A DNA stretch of 64,000 nt from Microbacterium limosum (GCF_036324365.1 NZ_CP137080.1:2294001-2358000), one strand, 5' to 3'. Shown: positions 34,350 to 41,996, counted from the stretch's first letter. Made by a program: numbers and translations. Notes: generated by a model not told the origin, from the letters alone.

Positions 34350-35804
34350 ATGACCACGCCGTCGAAGTCGCCCCCCATCCCCCACGATGACGACGCCGCG
34401 GGAGGAGCCGTTCCCGCGCTCGCACCGCCCTCTCCCCGGCCCCGGACGGCCCTCGCCCTCTACTACGGCACCGACCCCCACCGGCTGAGGGCCTCGCTCG
34501 CACGCAGCGTCCCCACCGACGCTCTGGGCCGGTCGACACGCCATGTCCTCCTGGCCCTCACCGGGGTCCCCGATCCCGGTGACACCGACGGCATCCTCCC
34601 GAGGGACGAGAAGATCGCCTGCGCCGTACGCGAGCGCGCCCGCGGCAGGCCCGGGAAAGCGCTGGAGATCCTCCGCGAACACGTCGCGGTGCAGCGCGCC
34701 TCCGCCACCGTCGACGACTCGGACGGGTGGCATCCCTTCCTCGCCCTGCTCCGCGGCAGCACGGCTATGTTCGCCGGCGACCTCGTCGATGCACAGGCCC
34801 ATCTCACTCGCGCACGCATGTGGCACGTCGCGCCGGAGCTGCGCATCATCCACCGGCACGCCCACGCCCTCTCCGCCCTGCTGCACGCCGTGGTCGGCAA
34901 CCGCGCGGTGGCGCTCGGCGAACTGAAGACGCTCGATCAGGTCCCCGTCACCGGGTCCTGGGTCGAGGCGGAGATCGCCGCGGCGAAGTCCCTGTGCCTC
35001 TCCGCGCTCGAGGCCGGCGACATCGACCGCCGCACCTCCCCGTCGATGCCCCTGTCGGATCTCCGGGAGCTCTGGCCCTTCGCCGCCCTCGTCTACACGC
35101 AGCCGCATCTGGAGCAGGGACACTTCGTGGATGTCGAGGCGACGCTCGAGAGCATCGAACGGGCCGGCTGGCCCGGAGTGGACACCAGCGACGGGCTCCC
35201 GGGGTCGGTGGTGCCGCTCCTGAGAGCCGGCATCGCCCGCGCGCGAGGAGACCTGCTCGGCGCCGCGCGGGCTCTCGGCCGCGCGGATCCGCGCTGCGGG
35301 GAAACCCGGTCGGCGCGGACCCTGCTGCTCCTCGACACCGGCGAGCTCGGCCGCGCACGAGACTCCGCCGAGGAACTCCTCCGACGCGCGACCGGGATGC
35401 GGCGTATACGCCTCACCGCCCTCGGCATCCTCGCGGCGTGCGCGCTCCGCACGAAGGACTCGGACGCGGCAGACCACCATCTCGGGGCGCTCTGTTCGCA
35501 GTCCATGCCCCTCAGCCCCAGCGAGTTCGGCCTCCTGCCCGCCGACGTCGCGGCGGCGCTGGATGACCGGGCGTCGTCGCCCACAGTCGAGTCGCCGGGC
35601 GAATCGAACCCGGGCGCCGTCACTCCCGGAGAGCGTGCGCTTCTCACGCTGCTCGAGACCGGGGCCACCCGCGCCGAGATCGCTGCGGCTCTCTTCGTCT
35701 CGGTGAACACCGTCAAGACCAGGCTCCGTCTGCTCTACCGCAAGCTCGGCGCGTCGTCCGCGGCCGAGGCCCTTGCCCATGCACACCGCCGCGGCGACCT
35801 CTGA
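34350..35804 (+). CDS. LuxR-family response regulator-like protein with helical sensor region
   Basis: A 484-residue protein. The C-terminal ~60 residues (TPGERALLTLLETGATRAEIAAALFVSVNTVKTRLRLLYRKLGASSAAEAL) are a LuxR/GerE DNA-binding domain. The rest is helical, without a receiver domain or Walker motifs, and is reminiscent of the TPR-like part of MalT/LAL regulators. I chose ATG 34350 because AGGAGG precedes it; two upstream in-frame ATGs lack this. It may regulate nearby surface genes, but this is only positional. Confidence 0.8.
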   Translation: MTTPSKSPPIPHDDDAAGGAVPALAPPSPRPRTALALYYGTDPHRLRASLARSVPTDALGRSTRHVLLALTGVPDPGDTDGILPRDEKIACAVRERARGRPGKALEILREHVAVQRASATVDDSDGWHPFLALLRGSTAMFAGDLVDAQAHLTRARMWHVAPELRIIHRHAHALSALLHAVVGNRAVALGELKTLDQVPVTGSWVEAEIAAAKSLCLSALEAGDIDRRTSPSMPLSDLRELWPFAALVYTQPHLEQGHFVDVEATLESIERAGWPGVDTSDGLPGSVVPLLRAGIARARGDLLGAARALGRADPRCGETRSARTLLLLDTGELGRARDSAEELLRRATGMRRIRLTALGILAACALRTKDSDAADHHLGALCSQSMPLSPSEFGLLPADVAAALDDRASSPTVESPGESNPGAVTPGERALLTLLETGATRAEIAAALFVSVNTVKTRLRLLYRKLGASSAAEALAHAHRRGDL

Positions 35805-35912
35805 GCGGATCGGGCCCGCTCACCGGGGTGAAGGTCGGGTGAGGCAGCGGTTTTTCGTCGGCTGCGCCGGCCGCTCCGTCTACCGTGGGGGTGCGAGGTC
35901 TATCGCCCGCCA

Positions 35913-36027
35913 CCGTCGTCCCCAGCGACGGGTGCCGACGCAGTCCCCAATGCCCGGTGCACGGCGGGTCCTCGCGCTCGGGCCCCCTCGAGACGCTCGT
36001 TCCCCAAGAGCGCGTCTCGAGGGGGCC
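35913..36027 (+). ncRNA. Triple hairpin with C-rich loops, locus 1 (small RNA or leader)
   Basis: Three hairpins follow one another. H1: CCGTCG 35913-35918 with CGACGG 35926-35931, loop UCCCCAG. H2: GTGC 35932-35935 and GCA 35940-35942 with TGC 35951-35953 and GCAC 35959-35962, loop GUCCCCAA. H3: a 14-bp stem 35981-35994 / 36014-36027 plus GCTC/GAGC, loop GUUCCCCAA. The same three loops in the same order recur at 40828-40942 on different stem sequences. It lies downstream of the LuxR gene; I see no strong own promoter (TACCGT at 35881 is a weak -10 candidate), so it may be a 3' or 5' UTR element. Strand is inferred. Confidence 0.6.
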
Positions 36028-36080
36028 ACCTCGAGCAGCCGCGGACCCGAACCGCTTCCCCCGCGGCTTCCTCGAGGTGG
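36026..36080 (+). promoter_or_regulatory. Shine-Dalgarno-sequestering hairpin before ORF 36086
   Basis: CCACCTCGAG (36026-36035) pairs with CTCGAGGTGG (36071-36080), and AGCCGCGG (36037-36044) with CCGCGGCT (36061-36068). The right arm contains the GAGGTGG ribosome site of the next ORF and the left arm shares two bases with H3, so opening or closing H3 could affect translation. Confidence 0.5.
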
Positions 36081-36085
36081 ACAGC

Positions 36086-36361
36086 ATGGGCGGCGCGCTT
36101 CCGGGAATGGTCTTCCACGGGATCTCGCGGGGCTGCCGCGGAGACGACGACCTCACTCTCTCCCAGCTGGCGGCCGCGGTGCGGACGGCGAGTGCGACGG
36201 TCGCCCGGCGCACGGGCGCTACGCTCGGCCAGAATAGGCTCCTGGACGCGCACCTCCCGGCCGACTGGGCGCTCGCGTCGGCCGTCTGCGCGGGCGCCGA
36301 CGGCGCCACCGCGCTCGATCAGGCGGACCGTCTCGCGGGCGCGACGGCTCCTATCATCTGA
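36086..36361 (+). CDS. Hypothetical 91-residue protein
   Basis: The frame has strongly GC-biased third codon positions and a GAGGTGG ribosome site five bases before ATG 36086. The product (MGGALPGMVFHGISRG ... LTLSQLAAAVRTASATVARRTG ... ATALDQADRLAG) is Ala-rich and helical without a signal peptide or known motif. I do not recognise it. Its leader carries the C-loop hairpins H1-H3 and an SD-masking hairpin. A stem-loop follows the stop. An overlapping frame on the other strand is a weaker coding candidate. Confidence 0.45.
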   Translation: MGGALPGMVFHGISRGCRGDDDLTLSQLAAAVRTASATVARRTGATLGQNRLLDAHLPADWALASAVCAGADGATALDQADRLAGATAPII

Positions 36362-36373
36362 TCCCGCGGGGGT

Positions 36374-36413
36374 GGGGGCTGCCGGCCCGATACCACCCGA
36401 ATCGACAGCCCCC
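36374..36413 (+). terminator. Stem-loop after ORF 36086
   Basis: GGGGGCTG (36374-36381) pairs with CAGCCCCC (36406-36413) around 24 bases. It lies 13 bases after the stop codon. No T-tract is visible. Confidence 0.4.
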
Positions 36414-36440
36414 GCACGTGACCGGCACGAGTCGAAGCCT

Positions 36441-36454
36441 GCTCCCCCAAGAGC
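36441..36454 (+). promoter_or_regulatory. Additional C-loop hairpin
   Basis: GCTC-CCCCAA-GAGC repeats the inner stem and most of the loop of H3 in locus 1. On the minus strand it is in the 3' UTR of the small gene at 36527-36733. Confidence 0.35.
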
Positions 36455-36526
36455 CTCGGCCTTTCGTGATGTCAGTCCTATTCAAGCGGATATGACGCCG
36501 CGATCGCACCACCCGCCGTGAACGGA

Positions 36527-36733
36527 TCAGCCGAGCTGCTTCTGCGCCCGCTTGACGGCGCGCCGGAACTTCTTGCTCGCACGCTTGCGGATCTTCTTCA
36601 CCGTGCGGTCGTTCCACACCGACCCGGCGGCGTCGCGGACGGCGTCGTACTGCGCACGTCCCTGACGGGAACCGGCGAGGAACGAGGCGATCACGATGAC
36701 CGTGAGCGCGGCGAGGATGAATGCCTTCTTCAT
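36527..36733 (-). CDS. Small single-pass membrane protein, YtxH-like
   Basis: A 68-residue protein: one N-terminal hydrophobic helix (MKKAFILAALTVIVIASFLAGSR) and a basic, helical tail (KKIRKRASKKFRRAVKRAQKQLG). Size and layout resemble YtxH-type general-stress membrane proteins; function is unknown. I chose ATG 36733 (AGGAAGG upstream) and not the longer frame. Monocistronic. Confidence 0.7.
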   Translation of the reverse strand: MKKAFILAALTVIVIASFLAGSRQGRAQYDAVRDAAGSVWNDRTVKKIRKRASKKFRRAVKRAQKQLG

Positions 36734-36843
36734 GACGGAGTGTCCTTCCTGAGGCGGTCCGACCACGCTAGGTGGCGGGCGCCCGGCGCCGCGGGGGCTG
36801 GCGGATGCCACCCGGATGCGCTACACCGCGCAGCGGGTGCGGC

Positions 36844-37398
36844 TCACCCCAGGCCGCTCAGCCGGTGGAAGCGCTGCTGCTGATAGACGAGGGGATGGGC
36901 GTCGTGGTCCACGCTCAGGCCATGCACCTGCATCACGACGATGCGGTGGTCGCCCGCCGGGGTGGTCGAGAGCACCTCGCAGTCGAGCCACATCGTGGAG
37001 CCGTCGACGAAGAGAGCCCCGGCATCCGTCGCCGTCGTGGACAGCCCGGCGAACCGGTCGCGGCTGCGGGAGGCGAGCTGGAGGCAGGCGTCGGCGTGAT
37101 CCCCGCCGAGGATCGACACCCCCAGCCGGCCCGCGCCCTCGAGCACGGGCCAGGTGGTGGAGGCGTTCTGCACCGAGAACATGACCATCGCGGGGCTGTA
37201 GGACACGCCCACCGAGAACGACGACGCGACCATGCCGACTGGGGACCCGTCGACCACGGCGCAGATCGCCGCGACGCCGGAGGGGAAGCGTCCGAACGCC
37301 CCCCGCACATGCGCGGGCTCGTCGCTTACGGCTGTCAGGGATCGAGACGGCGGCACGGTCTGTGCGGGGTGCTCGACGAGATCGGAAACGAAGCTCAT
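36844..37398 (-). CDS. Flavin reductase (DIM6/NTAB family)
   Basis: A 184-residue flavin reductase-like protein (FGRFPSGVAAICAVVDGSPVGMVASSFSVGVSYSPAMVMFSVQNASTTWPVL, GDHRIVVMQVHGL near the end). These enzymes supply reduced FMN to LLM-type two-component monooxygenases. GGAG precedes ATG 37398; a longer upstream frame lacks a ribosome site. It is the only flavin-reductase candidate in the window and could serve LLM 1-3, though it is 8.5 kb away. Confidence 0.87.
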   Translation of the reverse strand: MSFVSDLVEHPAQTVPPSRSLTAVSDEPAHVRGAFGRFPSGVAAICAVVDGSPVGMVASSFSVGVSYSPAMVMFSVQNASTTWPVLEGAGRLGVSILGGDHADACLQLASRSRDRFAGLSTTATDAGALFVDGSTMWLDCEVLSTTPAGDHRIVVMQVHGLSVDHDAHPLVYQQQRFHRLSGLG

Positions 37399-37621
37399 GG
37401 GCAGACTCCTTCGACGGATGGCGCACGGGGCGACCAGGCGATCCGGTGGGGATCGCACCGACGGAGGACAGCCGAGCCGCATCTGCCGGTACGCACCGGT
37501 GGGAAAGATGCCCCCGAGGTCTTGTGTCTCGGATGGGTCCACAGCGGCTCACGCTGCCCCGCCAGTATGTCCGCGAGCGATTACGCCACCGTGACCCCGA
37601 GGTAACGGGAGTGTTGCGCGG

Positions 37622-38023
37622 TCACCGCGCCTCGTCGAGCACCGTCTTCATCTCAGGCATCCCGAACTGGTCGGCGATCTGCGCGGCCGTCGGCACGCTG
37701 AGATCCGGATCGCCTCCGGCTCCGAGGAGGGCGCGCAGCGTATCGACATCGCGGCGGAACACGGCGCACGCGATCGCCGTCTGACCCGCCTGGTTGACCG
37801 CGTTCACATCCGCTCCGCGCCGAAGGAGATCGGCGACCGTCTCGCTGTGCTCGGCGTACGTGGCGACGATGAGCAGCGTGTCCCCCCGCGCGTTGCGCGT
37901 GTTCACGGGCACACCGGCGTCGATCATCTCGGCCAGCGGGCCGGTACGTCCTTCGCGCGCAAGTGCGAACGTGCCGTCGATGACCTCAGCGCTCAGGTGC
38001 GCCCCGGGGTTGCCGTCGCTCAT
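37622..38023 (-). CDS. Ankyrin-repeat protein
   Basis: A 133-residue soluble protein with about three ankyrin repeats (MIDAGVPVNTRNARGDTLLIVATYAEHSETVADLLRRGADVNAVNQAGQTAIACAVFRRDVDTLRALLGAGGDPDL). Ankyrin repeats mediate protein-protein contacts; bacterial single-domain forms often sit next to catalase or stress genes, which is not seen here. I chose ATG 38023. The partner is unknown. Confidence 0.85.
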   Translation of the reverse strand: MSDGNPGAHLSAEVIDGTFALAREGRTGPLAEMIDAGVPVNTRNARGDTLLIVATYAEHSETVADLLRRGADVNAVNQAGQTAIACAVFRRDVDTLRALLGAGGDPDLSVPTAAQIADQFGMPEMKTVLDEAR

Positions 38024-38140
38024 CGTGCCATTCTGGCGCCCCGCCGCGTGCGGTGCATCCCGGCGCCCGATCGCCGACCGCGTTGTGCGCAGGGGGCCCG
38101 CGGAGTATCGTCCCCGGCATCCACGATGATGTGGATGAAA

Positions 38141-38159
38141 TCTGGGGTTGGGGAACGCC
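38141..38159 (+). promoter_or_regulatory. GGGG-loop hairpin at start of gene 38160
   Basis: GTT-GGGG-AAC (38147-38156), extended by two G-C pairs across one mismatch, ends directly at the ATG. UUGGGGAAC is the exact nine-base complement of the H3 loop GUUCCCCAA. There is no GGAGG ribosome site, so GGGGA takes its place. Confidence 0.55.
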
Positions 38160-38399
38160 ATGGTCGGATTCACGGTGCATGCGGAGCGCGCGCGGAGGAG
38201 CGCGCCAGAGGCGACACGACGCTCGGCGCCGCCGTTCGAGCCCTCGCGACGGCCGTTCGTGCCGCGGATGCTGTGGGGGACGGGGCAGGAACGCTGCGCC
38301 GAATGCGGCAGCACGCTGAGCCCGGGGGCGGCCTACCGCCTGTCCGCCAGAGCGGTGTACTGCTCGCCCGAGCACGCGGAGCGGGATCTGCGAAGCTGA
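38160..38399 (+). CDS. Small treble-clef/zinc-ribbon-like protein
   Basis: A 79-residue basic protein with a C-terminal metal-binding motif: CAEC near residue 45 and YCSPEHAE near 68, a CxxC...CxxxH zinc site. The N-terminal half is Arg/Pro-rich and probably disordered. An in-frame TTG at 38148 is possible but I prefer ATG 38160. I do not know the function. It starts within the GGGG-loop hairpin class described for the surface genes. Confidence 0.6.
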   Translation: MVGFTVHAERARRSAPEATRRSAPPFEPSRRPFVPRMLWGTGQERCAECGSTLSPGAAYRLSARAVYCSPEHAERDLRS

Positions 38400-38466
38400 A
38401 CTCGCCCTCCCGGCGCTCATTCCGCAGTACGCACGCGTTCAGCGTCTCTTCACGCAGATGAAACAT

Positions 38467-38642
38467 CCGGGGTTGGCATATCCTGCAAGCTTGCTGAATA
38501 CTGGAACCCGGAGGGGGGCTGATCCGCTGGGGGTCTTGGCCGGCTGGGCTTCATGTTTCCCCGAGACCGTCGAAGTGGGGGCTTCTTGGTCTCAGTGCAT
38601 ACATCACGGTGACCACATACGCAGACCAAGGGAATACACAAC
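38467..38642 (+). promoter_or_regulatory. Structured 5' leader with mutually exclusive stems (candidate riboregulator)
   Basis: Segments: 1 GGTCTTGG (38532-38539), 2 CCGAGACC (38561-38568), 3 CTTGGTCTC (38585-38593), 4 AGACCAAG (38623-38630). Pairs 1:2 (eight, one G-U), 2:3 (six plus an inner GAAG/CTTC stem with loop UGGGGG) and 3:4 (eight) compete. Segment 4 overlaps the AAGGGA ribosome site of the LPXTG gene. A 5' stem CCGGGGTT/AACCCGG (38467-38474/38505-38511) and a palindrome GCAAGCTTGC (38485-38494) precede them. Confidence 0.55.
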
Positions 38643-39197
38643 ATGAAGCTCACGATGAAGAAGGCAGCCGCCGCATTCGCCCTGGCCGGTGCCCTCGCGC
38701 TGGGCGCCCCTGCTGCTGCCAGCGCCTACGTCCCGAGCGGCAGCATCAGCGGCCCGTCGACCGTCGCACCCGGCGGTACCGGCACGTTCAGCTTCGCCGC
38801 CGGAGTCTTCGACCCGGGCGCCACCGTCACCTTCACGATCACGGGTGAAGGCGCGAGCGGGGTTACCCTCGCGTCGATCGTCAAGACCGCGATCGAGACG
38901 AAGAGCTACACGAAGCCCGCCAACGCGGACGGGTCCGCGTCGGTGCAGGTGACCCTGCACCCGCAGGCGACGGGCACCTACACGCTCACGGCGACCGACG
39001 GCAACGTCTCCACGCCCAACATCACGATCACCGCAGCGGCCGCCGCCGGCGGCTCGGGCGGCGACGCCCTGCCCGACACCGGCACCGACAGCGCGCTCAT
39101 GCTCGGCCTCTGGGTCGGCGGCGGTGCCCTGCTGCTCGCCGGTGGCGCGATCGTCGTCGCCACGACCGTCCGCCGTCAGCGCCAGCACGCGGCCTGA
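38643..39197 (+). CDS. LPXTG cell-wall-anchored surface protein
   Basis: A 184-residue secreted protein: signal peptide of about 28 residues (MKLTMKKAAAAFALAGALALGAPAAASA), a beta-rich Ig-like mature domain (SISGPSTVAPGGTGTFSFAAGVFDPGATVTFTITGEG) and a C-terminal sorting signal LPDTG at residue 143 with a hydrophobic helix and a basic tail (VRRQRQHAA). Sortase would link it to peptidoglycan. ATG 38643 follows AAGGGAA. Its ~180-base leader has alternative foldings. A strong terminator follows. Confidence 0.9.
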   Translation: MKLTMKKAAAAFALAGALALGAPAAASAYVPSGSISGPSTVAPGGTGTFSFAAGVFDPGATVTFTITGEGASGVTLASIVKTAIETKSYTKPANADGSASVQVTLHPQATGTYTLTATDGNVSTPNITITAAAAAGGSGGDALPDTGTDSALMLGLWVGGGALLLAGGAIVVATTVRRQRQHAA

Positions 39198-39208
39198 CAC
39201 CGGCTCCA

Positions 39209-39245
39209 CGAAGGCCCCGCACCGCTACGGCGTGCGGGGCCTTCG
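39209..39245 (+). terminator. Terminator of the LPXTG gene
   Basis: CGAAGGCCCCGCAC (39209-39222) pairs perfectly with 39232-39245 around a nine-base loop, 12 bases after the stop. Confidence 0.8.
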
Positions 39246-39324
39246 TCGTGCGCGGCGGGCGCCGCCGCCGGGATAGGATTCCGGCAACCCGGCAACGACG
39301 CCTCCCACGACCCGCGGAGGGCGA

Positions 39325-39753
39325 ATGCACACATCGTACGAGCAGCGGCGACGTCCTGCGTCACAGGTCTCGCGCGGACTCGCGGTGGGCACGCTCGTCA
39401 TCTATGTCGCGACCCTCGGTCTCATCGCCCTGTGGCCGACCCACGTCGACGCACCGTTCTCCCCGCACATCGCATGGCTCCTCGAACGCGTGCCCCTCCT
39501 GACATACAACCGTCTCGAGTTCGCCGCGAACATTCTCCTGTTCGTGCCCTTAGGCTTCCTGCTCGCGGTGCTGGTGGCACCCCGCTGGCGATGGACGATC
39601 CCGCTCGCCGCCCTCGCGGTGTCGGCCCTCATCGAGGGGTGGCAGGCGCTCGGGCCCGGCCGCACGTCGACGCTGCTGGATGTCGCGGCGAATGCCGCCG
39701 GGGGCGTGCTGGGGCTCGTGATCGCCCTGATCGCCCTTCCCCGTCGCCGATGA
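39325..39753 (+). CDS. VanZ-like membrane protein
   Basis: A 142-residue protein with four predicted membrane helices and the VanZ signature (NRLEFAANILLFVPLGFLLAVL, SALIEGWQALGPGRTSTLLDVAANAAGGVLG). VanZ-family proteins are linked to glycopeptide tolerance and cell-wall modification, but their mechanism is unclear. A canonical GGAGG precedes the ATG. It ends three bases from the convergent endonuclease/phosphatase gene. Confidence 0.85.
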   Translation: MHTSYEQRRRPASQVSRGLAVGTLVIYVATLGLIALWPTHVDAPFSPHIAWLLERVPLLTYNRLEFAANILLFVPLGFLLAVLVAPRWRWTIPLAALAVSALIEGWQALGPGRTSTLLDVAANAAGGVLGLVIALIALPRRR

Positions 39754-39756
39754 TCC

Positions 39757-40464
39757 TCAGACGCCGGATGCCGCGACCGTCGAGATCAGGGGCACCGTTC
39801 CCGGGCTGGCCGTGACGAGGATCGGCTTATGATCGGACAGCCCCTGTGGGAGCGTGCGCACGCCCTCGATGTCGAACCCGACCGAGGTCGCGAAGTCGTA
39901 GTGACCGCGGAAGAACCGGTAACGGGTGTAGGTGCGGGCATCGCTGAGGTTCAGTTCGTACCCCTGCTCCCTCACCTTCTGCCCGAGGTTCTCCTTGAAG
40001 ACCGGGTAGTTGTAGTCGCCGACCATGAGGGCCGGTAGCCCGGGGCCCATCTTCTCGAGCTCGACGAGCGCGGTACGGATCTGGTGTCGGCGAAGCGAGT
40101 TGAGTGCCGTGAGCGGGGCCGCGTGGAAGGAGGCGACGACGATCTCTCGACCCGCGTCGATGTCCAGCAGGCGCACTCCCAGCACGCGTTCCTCGGCCGG
40201 CTTGAGCACGCGATCGTGCAGGGACTTCTTCACCGCCAGCGCGCGCACATCCAGCGCCCGGAACCCGTTCGCGCGGTAGTACACGGCGAGCCCCAGCCGG
40301 TTGCGCGCCGTGGCCTCCGCGAGACGAAGCCCGTGGACCTCGTGCGGGATGCCTGTCGAGTCGCACTCCTGAAGACACAGCACGTCCGGATCGTGCCGGT
40401 CGGCGAGCGACGCCAGCTCGCGGGCGGCCCGGTGCTTGCGGAGGTTGTACGAGATGACTCTCAT
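39757..40464 (-). CDS. Endonuclease/exonuclease/phosphatase-family protein
   Basis: A 235-residue enzyme of the EEP fold: N-terminal MRVISYNLRKH, CLQECDSTG metal-binding Glu, VVASFHAAPL, MVGDYNY (Asp and Asn) and C-terminal GLSDHKPILV (Asp-His). It could act on nucleic acids or phosphoesters. No signal peptide is present, so it acts in the cytoplasm. No clear ribosome site precedes ATG 40464. Substrate unknown. Confidence 0.85.
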   Translation of the reverse strand: MRVISYNLRKHRAARELASLADRHDPDVLCLQECDSTGIPHEVHGLRLAEATARNRLGLAVYYRANGFRALDVRALAVKKSLHDRVLKPAEERVLGVRLLDIDAGREIVVASFHAAPLTALNSLRRHQIRTALVELEKMGPGLPALMVGDYNYPVFKENLGQKVREQGYELNLSDARTYTRYRFFRGHYDFATSVGFDIEGVRTLPQGLSDHKPILVTASPGTVPLISTVAASGV

Positions 40465-40673
40465 GGCATATCGAGCGTACGCCCACGTCGTTACGGCGAG
40501 GTGTCTCGGCCGCGTCCGGTCGGCCTTTCACCGCCGCCTCCCAGGCCGCGGCTTCCTGGGGTGCGGCAAGAAGGCTGTCTGCCGGACGAGGCTCGAGCGG
40601 CGTAGCATCACTATCGAGAGAGTTATCCTCGGCGACCACTATCCCCCCTGTGCCGCCGAACGCACTTTCGATT

Positions 40674-40719
40674 GCCCTCTACGGACACCTGCGTTTCCCC
40701 CCGACGCACCGTAGGGGGC
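40674..40719 (+). promoter_or_regulatory. Hairpin with C-rich loop upstream of small-RNA locus 2
   Basis: GCCCTCTACGG (40674-40684) pairs with CCGTAGGGGGC (40709-40719), and GCGT (40691-40694) with ACGC (40704-40707); the loop is UUCCCCCCG. The GTTCTTCATT that follows could make this a terminator on the plus strand. The rest of the 483-bp gap 40465-40947 has no convincing gene. Confidence 0.45.
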
Positions 40720-40769
40720 GTTCTTCATTCCGCATGTTCGCCCGGAACCGCGTGTCGCTGCCCGCCAAC

Positions 40770-40799
40770 TCGACATGTGGCGCCATTTCTCCTTAAAAT
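40770..40799 (+). promoter_or_regulatory. Sigma-70-type promoter of small-RNA locus 2
   Basis: TCGACA (40770-40775) and TAAAAT (40794-40799) each match the consensus at five of six positions with 18-bp spacing. The predicted start is near 40806, just before the first hairpin of the putative RNA. Confidence 0.55.
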
Positions 40800-40805
40800 G
40801 CTGAC

Positions 40806-40942
40806 GGGGAGAGAATTCTCCGGTTGGCGCTGTCCCCAGCAGCGTGCGCGACACGGTCCCCAACGCGTCGCCCGCAACCGACTCTCCCGCAGTGGCCCCC
40901 TCGAGATGCCCGTTCCCCAAGAGTGCATCCCGAGGGGGCCAC
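40806..40942 (+). ncRNA. Putative ~137-nt small RNA with three C-rich loops, locus 2
   Basis: Order of elements: GGAGA-GAAT-TCTCC (40808-40821); H1 CGCTG-UCCCCAG-CAGCG (40828-40844); H2 stem 40848-40855/40864-40871, loop GUCCCCAA, one mismatch; H3 18-bp stem 40892-40909/40925-40942, one mismatch, with GUUCCCCAA in the loop. Loops and order equal locus 1 at 35913-36027 although H1 and H2 stems differ completely, the sign of a conserved RNA structure. It lies antisense-adjacent to, and five bases from, the end of the acyltransferase gene. H3 may act as terminator, though no T-tract follows. Confidence 0.6.
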
Positions 40943-40947
40943 CTTCG

Positions 40948-41925
40948 TCAGCGCAGGGCGCTCGCGCGCGTCGACGCCGGCCATTCGAACAGCCACCCGA
41001 CCAGAGGCGCCCGCGTGCGCAGCATGGCGAAGAGCGTCCCGACCACCATCGCGGCGCCGACTCCGATCATCCAGACCGCCCACGCCGCCCTCCACCCCGC
41101 CGCCGCGATGAGGAGCGAGTCGAGCATCCAGATGAGCGTGTAGTGGGTCACGTAGAACACGATCGAATTCCGCCCCACGTACTCGACCGGCATCGGCGCT
41201 CGGCCGAGCGCCTTCCCCGGCAGTACCGTCGCCACAGCGACGATGAGGCCCACGACCCCCCACGCGTAGGCCGGTTCGTAGCGCACCTGAACGCCGGCGA
41301 CGCTCATCGCCGATACGGCGACAGCGGCCGCCAGACCGGCACCGACGGCGAGCCTGCGGATCGGCGCCGACCATCGCACCGGTCCCCTCCTCGACCACGC
41401 CCACCCGAGCAGGAAGAAGGCGAGGAGGAACAAGAAGCGCGACATCCGGTAGTCCTCGGGCGCGAAGCCCGAGGCGAGCATGGCCACAAGAGCCGGCCAC
41501 AGGGGCGGGACTCCCGCGCGTGCCAGCAACCACGCGAGCGCGTAGTACGCCAGCAGGAACCACAGATACCAGAGGTAGGTGGGCGGGAAGAGGAGAATGT
41601 TGGGCACGAGCGAGAGCGTGAATGTCCCCGTGACGACGAGGAAGATGACCGACCACAGCAGGTAGGGCCAGCCGATCGCACGAAGCTTCCCCATGGCGTA
41701 GGCGCGGGTCGGCTTGGACAGCGCTCGCGGGACCAGGATGCCGGAGAGGAACATCAGTAGCGGCATCCGGAACGGCGAGACGATGTCGTCGAATGCGCTC
41801 AGCGCAGGTGGCACCGTGAGCCCGAAGTCCGCCACCCACGTCATGGAATGGTGCATCACGACGAGGAGGATGGCGACCCCCCGAGCCTGATCCATCCACC
41901 GCAAACGCTCCCCCAGCGCCCCCAT
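40948..41925 (-). CDS. Membrane acyltransferase 3 family protein
   Basis: A 325-residue membrane protein with about ten hydrophobic segments, beginning LRWMDQARGVAILLVVMHHSMTW (the catalytic-His region of acyltransferase 3) and containing RMPLLMFLSGILVPRAL. Such proteins O-acetylate or O-acylate surface polysaccharides. CTGGGGG directly precedes ATG 41925, and codons 3-7 form the hairpin CGCT-GGGGG-AGCG (41906-41918), placing it in the G-loop start class. Confidence 0.85.
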   Translation of the reverse strand: MGALGERLRWMDQARGVAILLVVMHHSMTWVADFGLTVPPALSAFDDIVSPFRMPLLMFLSGILVPRALSKPTRAYAMGKLRAIGWPYLLWSVIFLVVTGTFTLSLVPNILLFPPTYLWYLWFLLAYYALAWLLARAGVPPLWPALVAMLASGFAPEDYRMSRFLFLLAFFLLGWAWSRRGPVRWSAPIRRLAVGAGLAAAVAVSAMSVAGVQVRYEPAYAWGVVGLIVAVATVLPGKALGRAPMPVEYVGRNSIVFYVTHYTLIWMLDSLLIAAAGWRAAWAVWMIGVGAAMVVGTLFAMLRTRAPLVGWLFEWPASTRASALR

Positions 41926-41996
41926 GCCCCCAGCCTACGGACAACCCTCGCGTTACGGAAGGTTTGACCCTTCCGTGAGGTGAGGGTGACAGGGAT

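Noticed and set aside
35713..36309. Minus-strand frame overlapping the first C-loop array
   Set aside because: Product is Ser/Arg/Pro low complexity; third-position GC favours the plus-strand frame at 36086.
40639..40920. Minus-strand 93-codon frame with AAGGAG upstream of an internal ATG
   Set aside because: It runs through the hairpin array, its composition is not protein-like, and the two candidate ATGs have poor spacing to the AAGGAG. I kept the locus as RNA.
35913..40942. The C-loop hairpins as ordinary REP palindromes or simple terminators
   Set aside because: REP copies would share stem sequence. Here the H1 and H2 stems differ completely between the loci while loops and order are identical; only H3 is similar in its stem.
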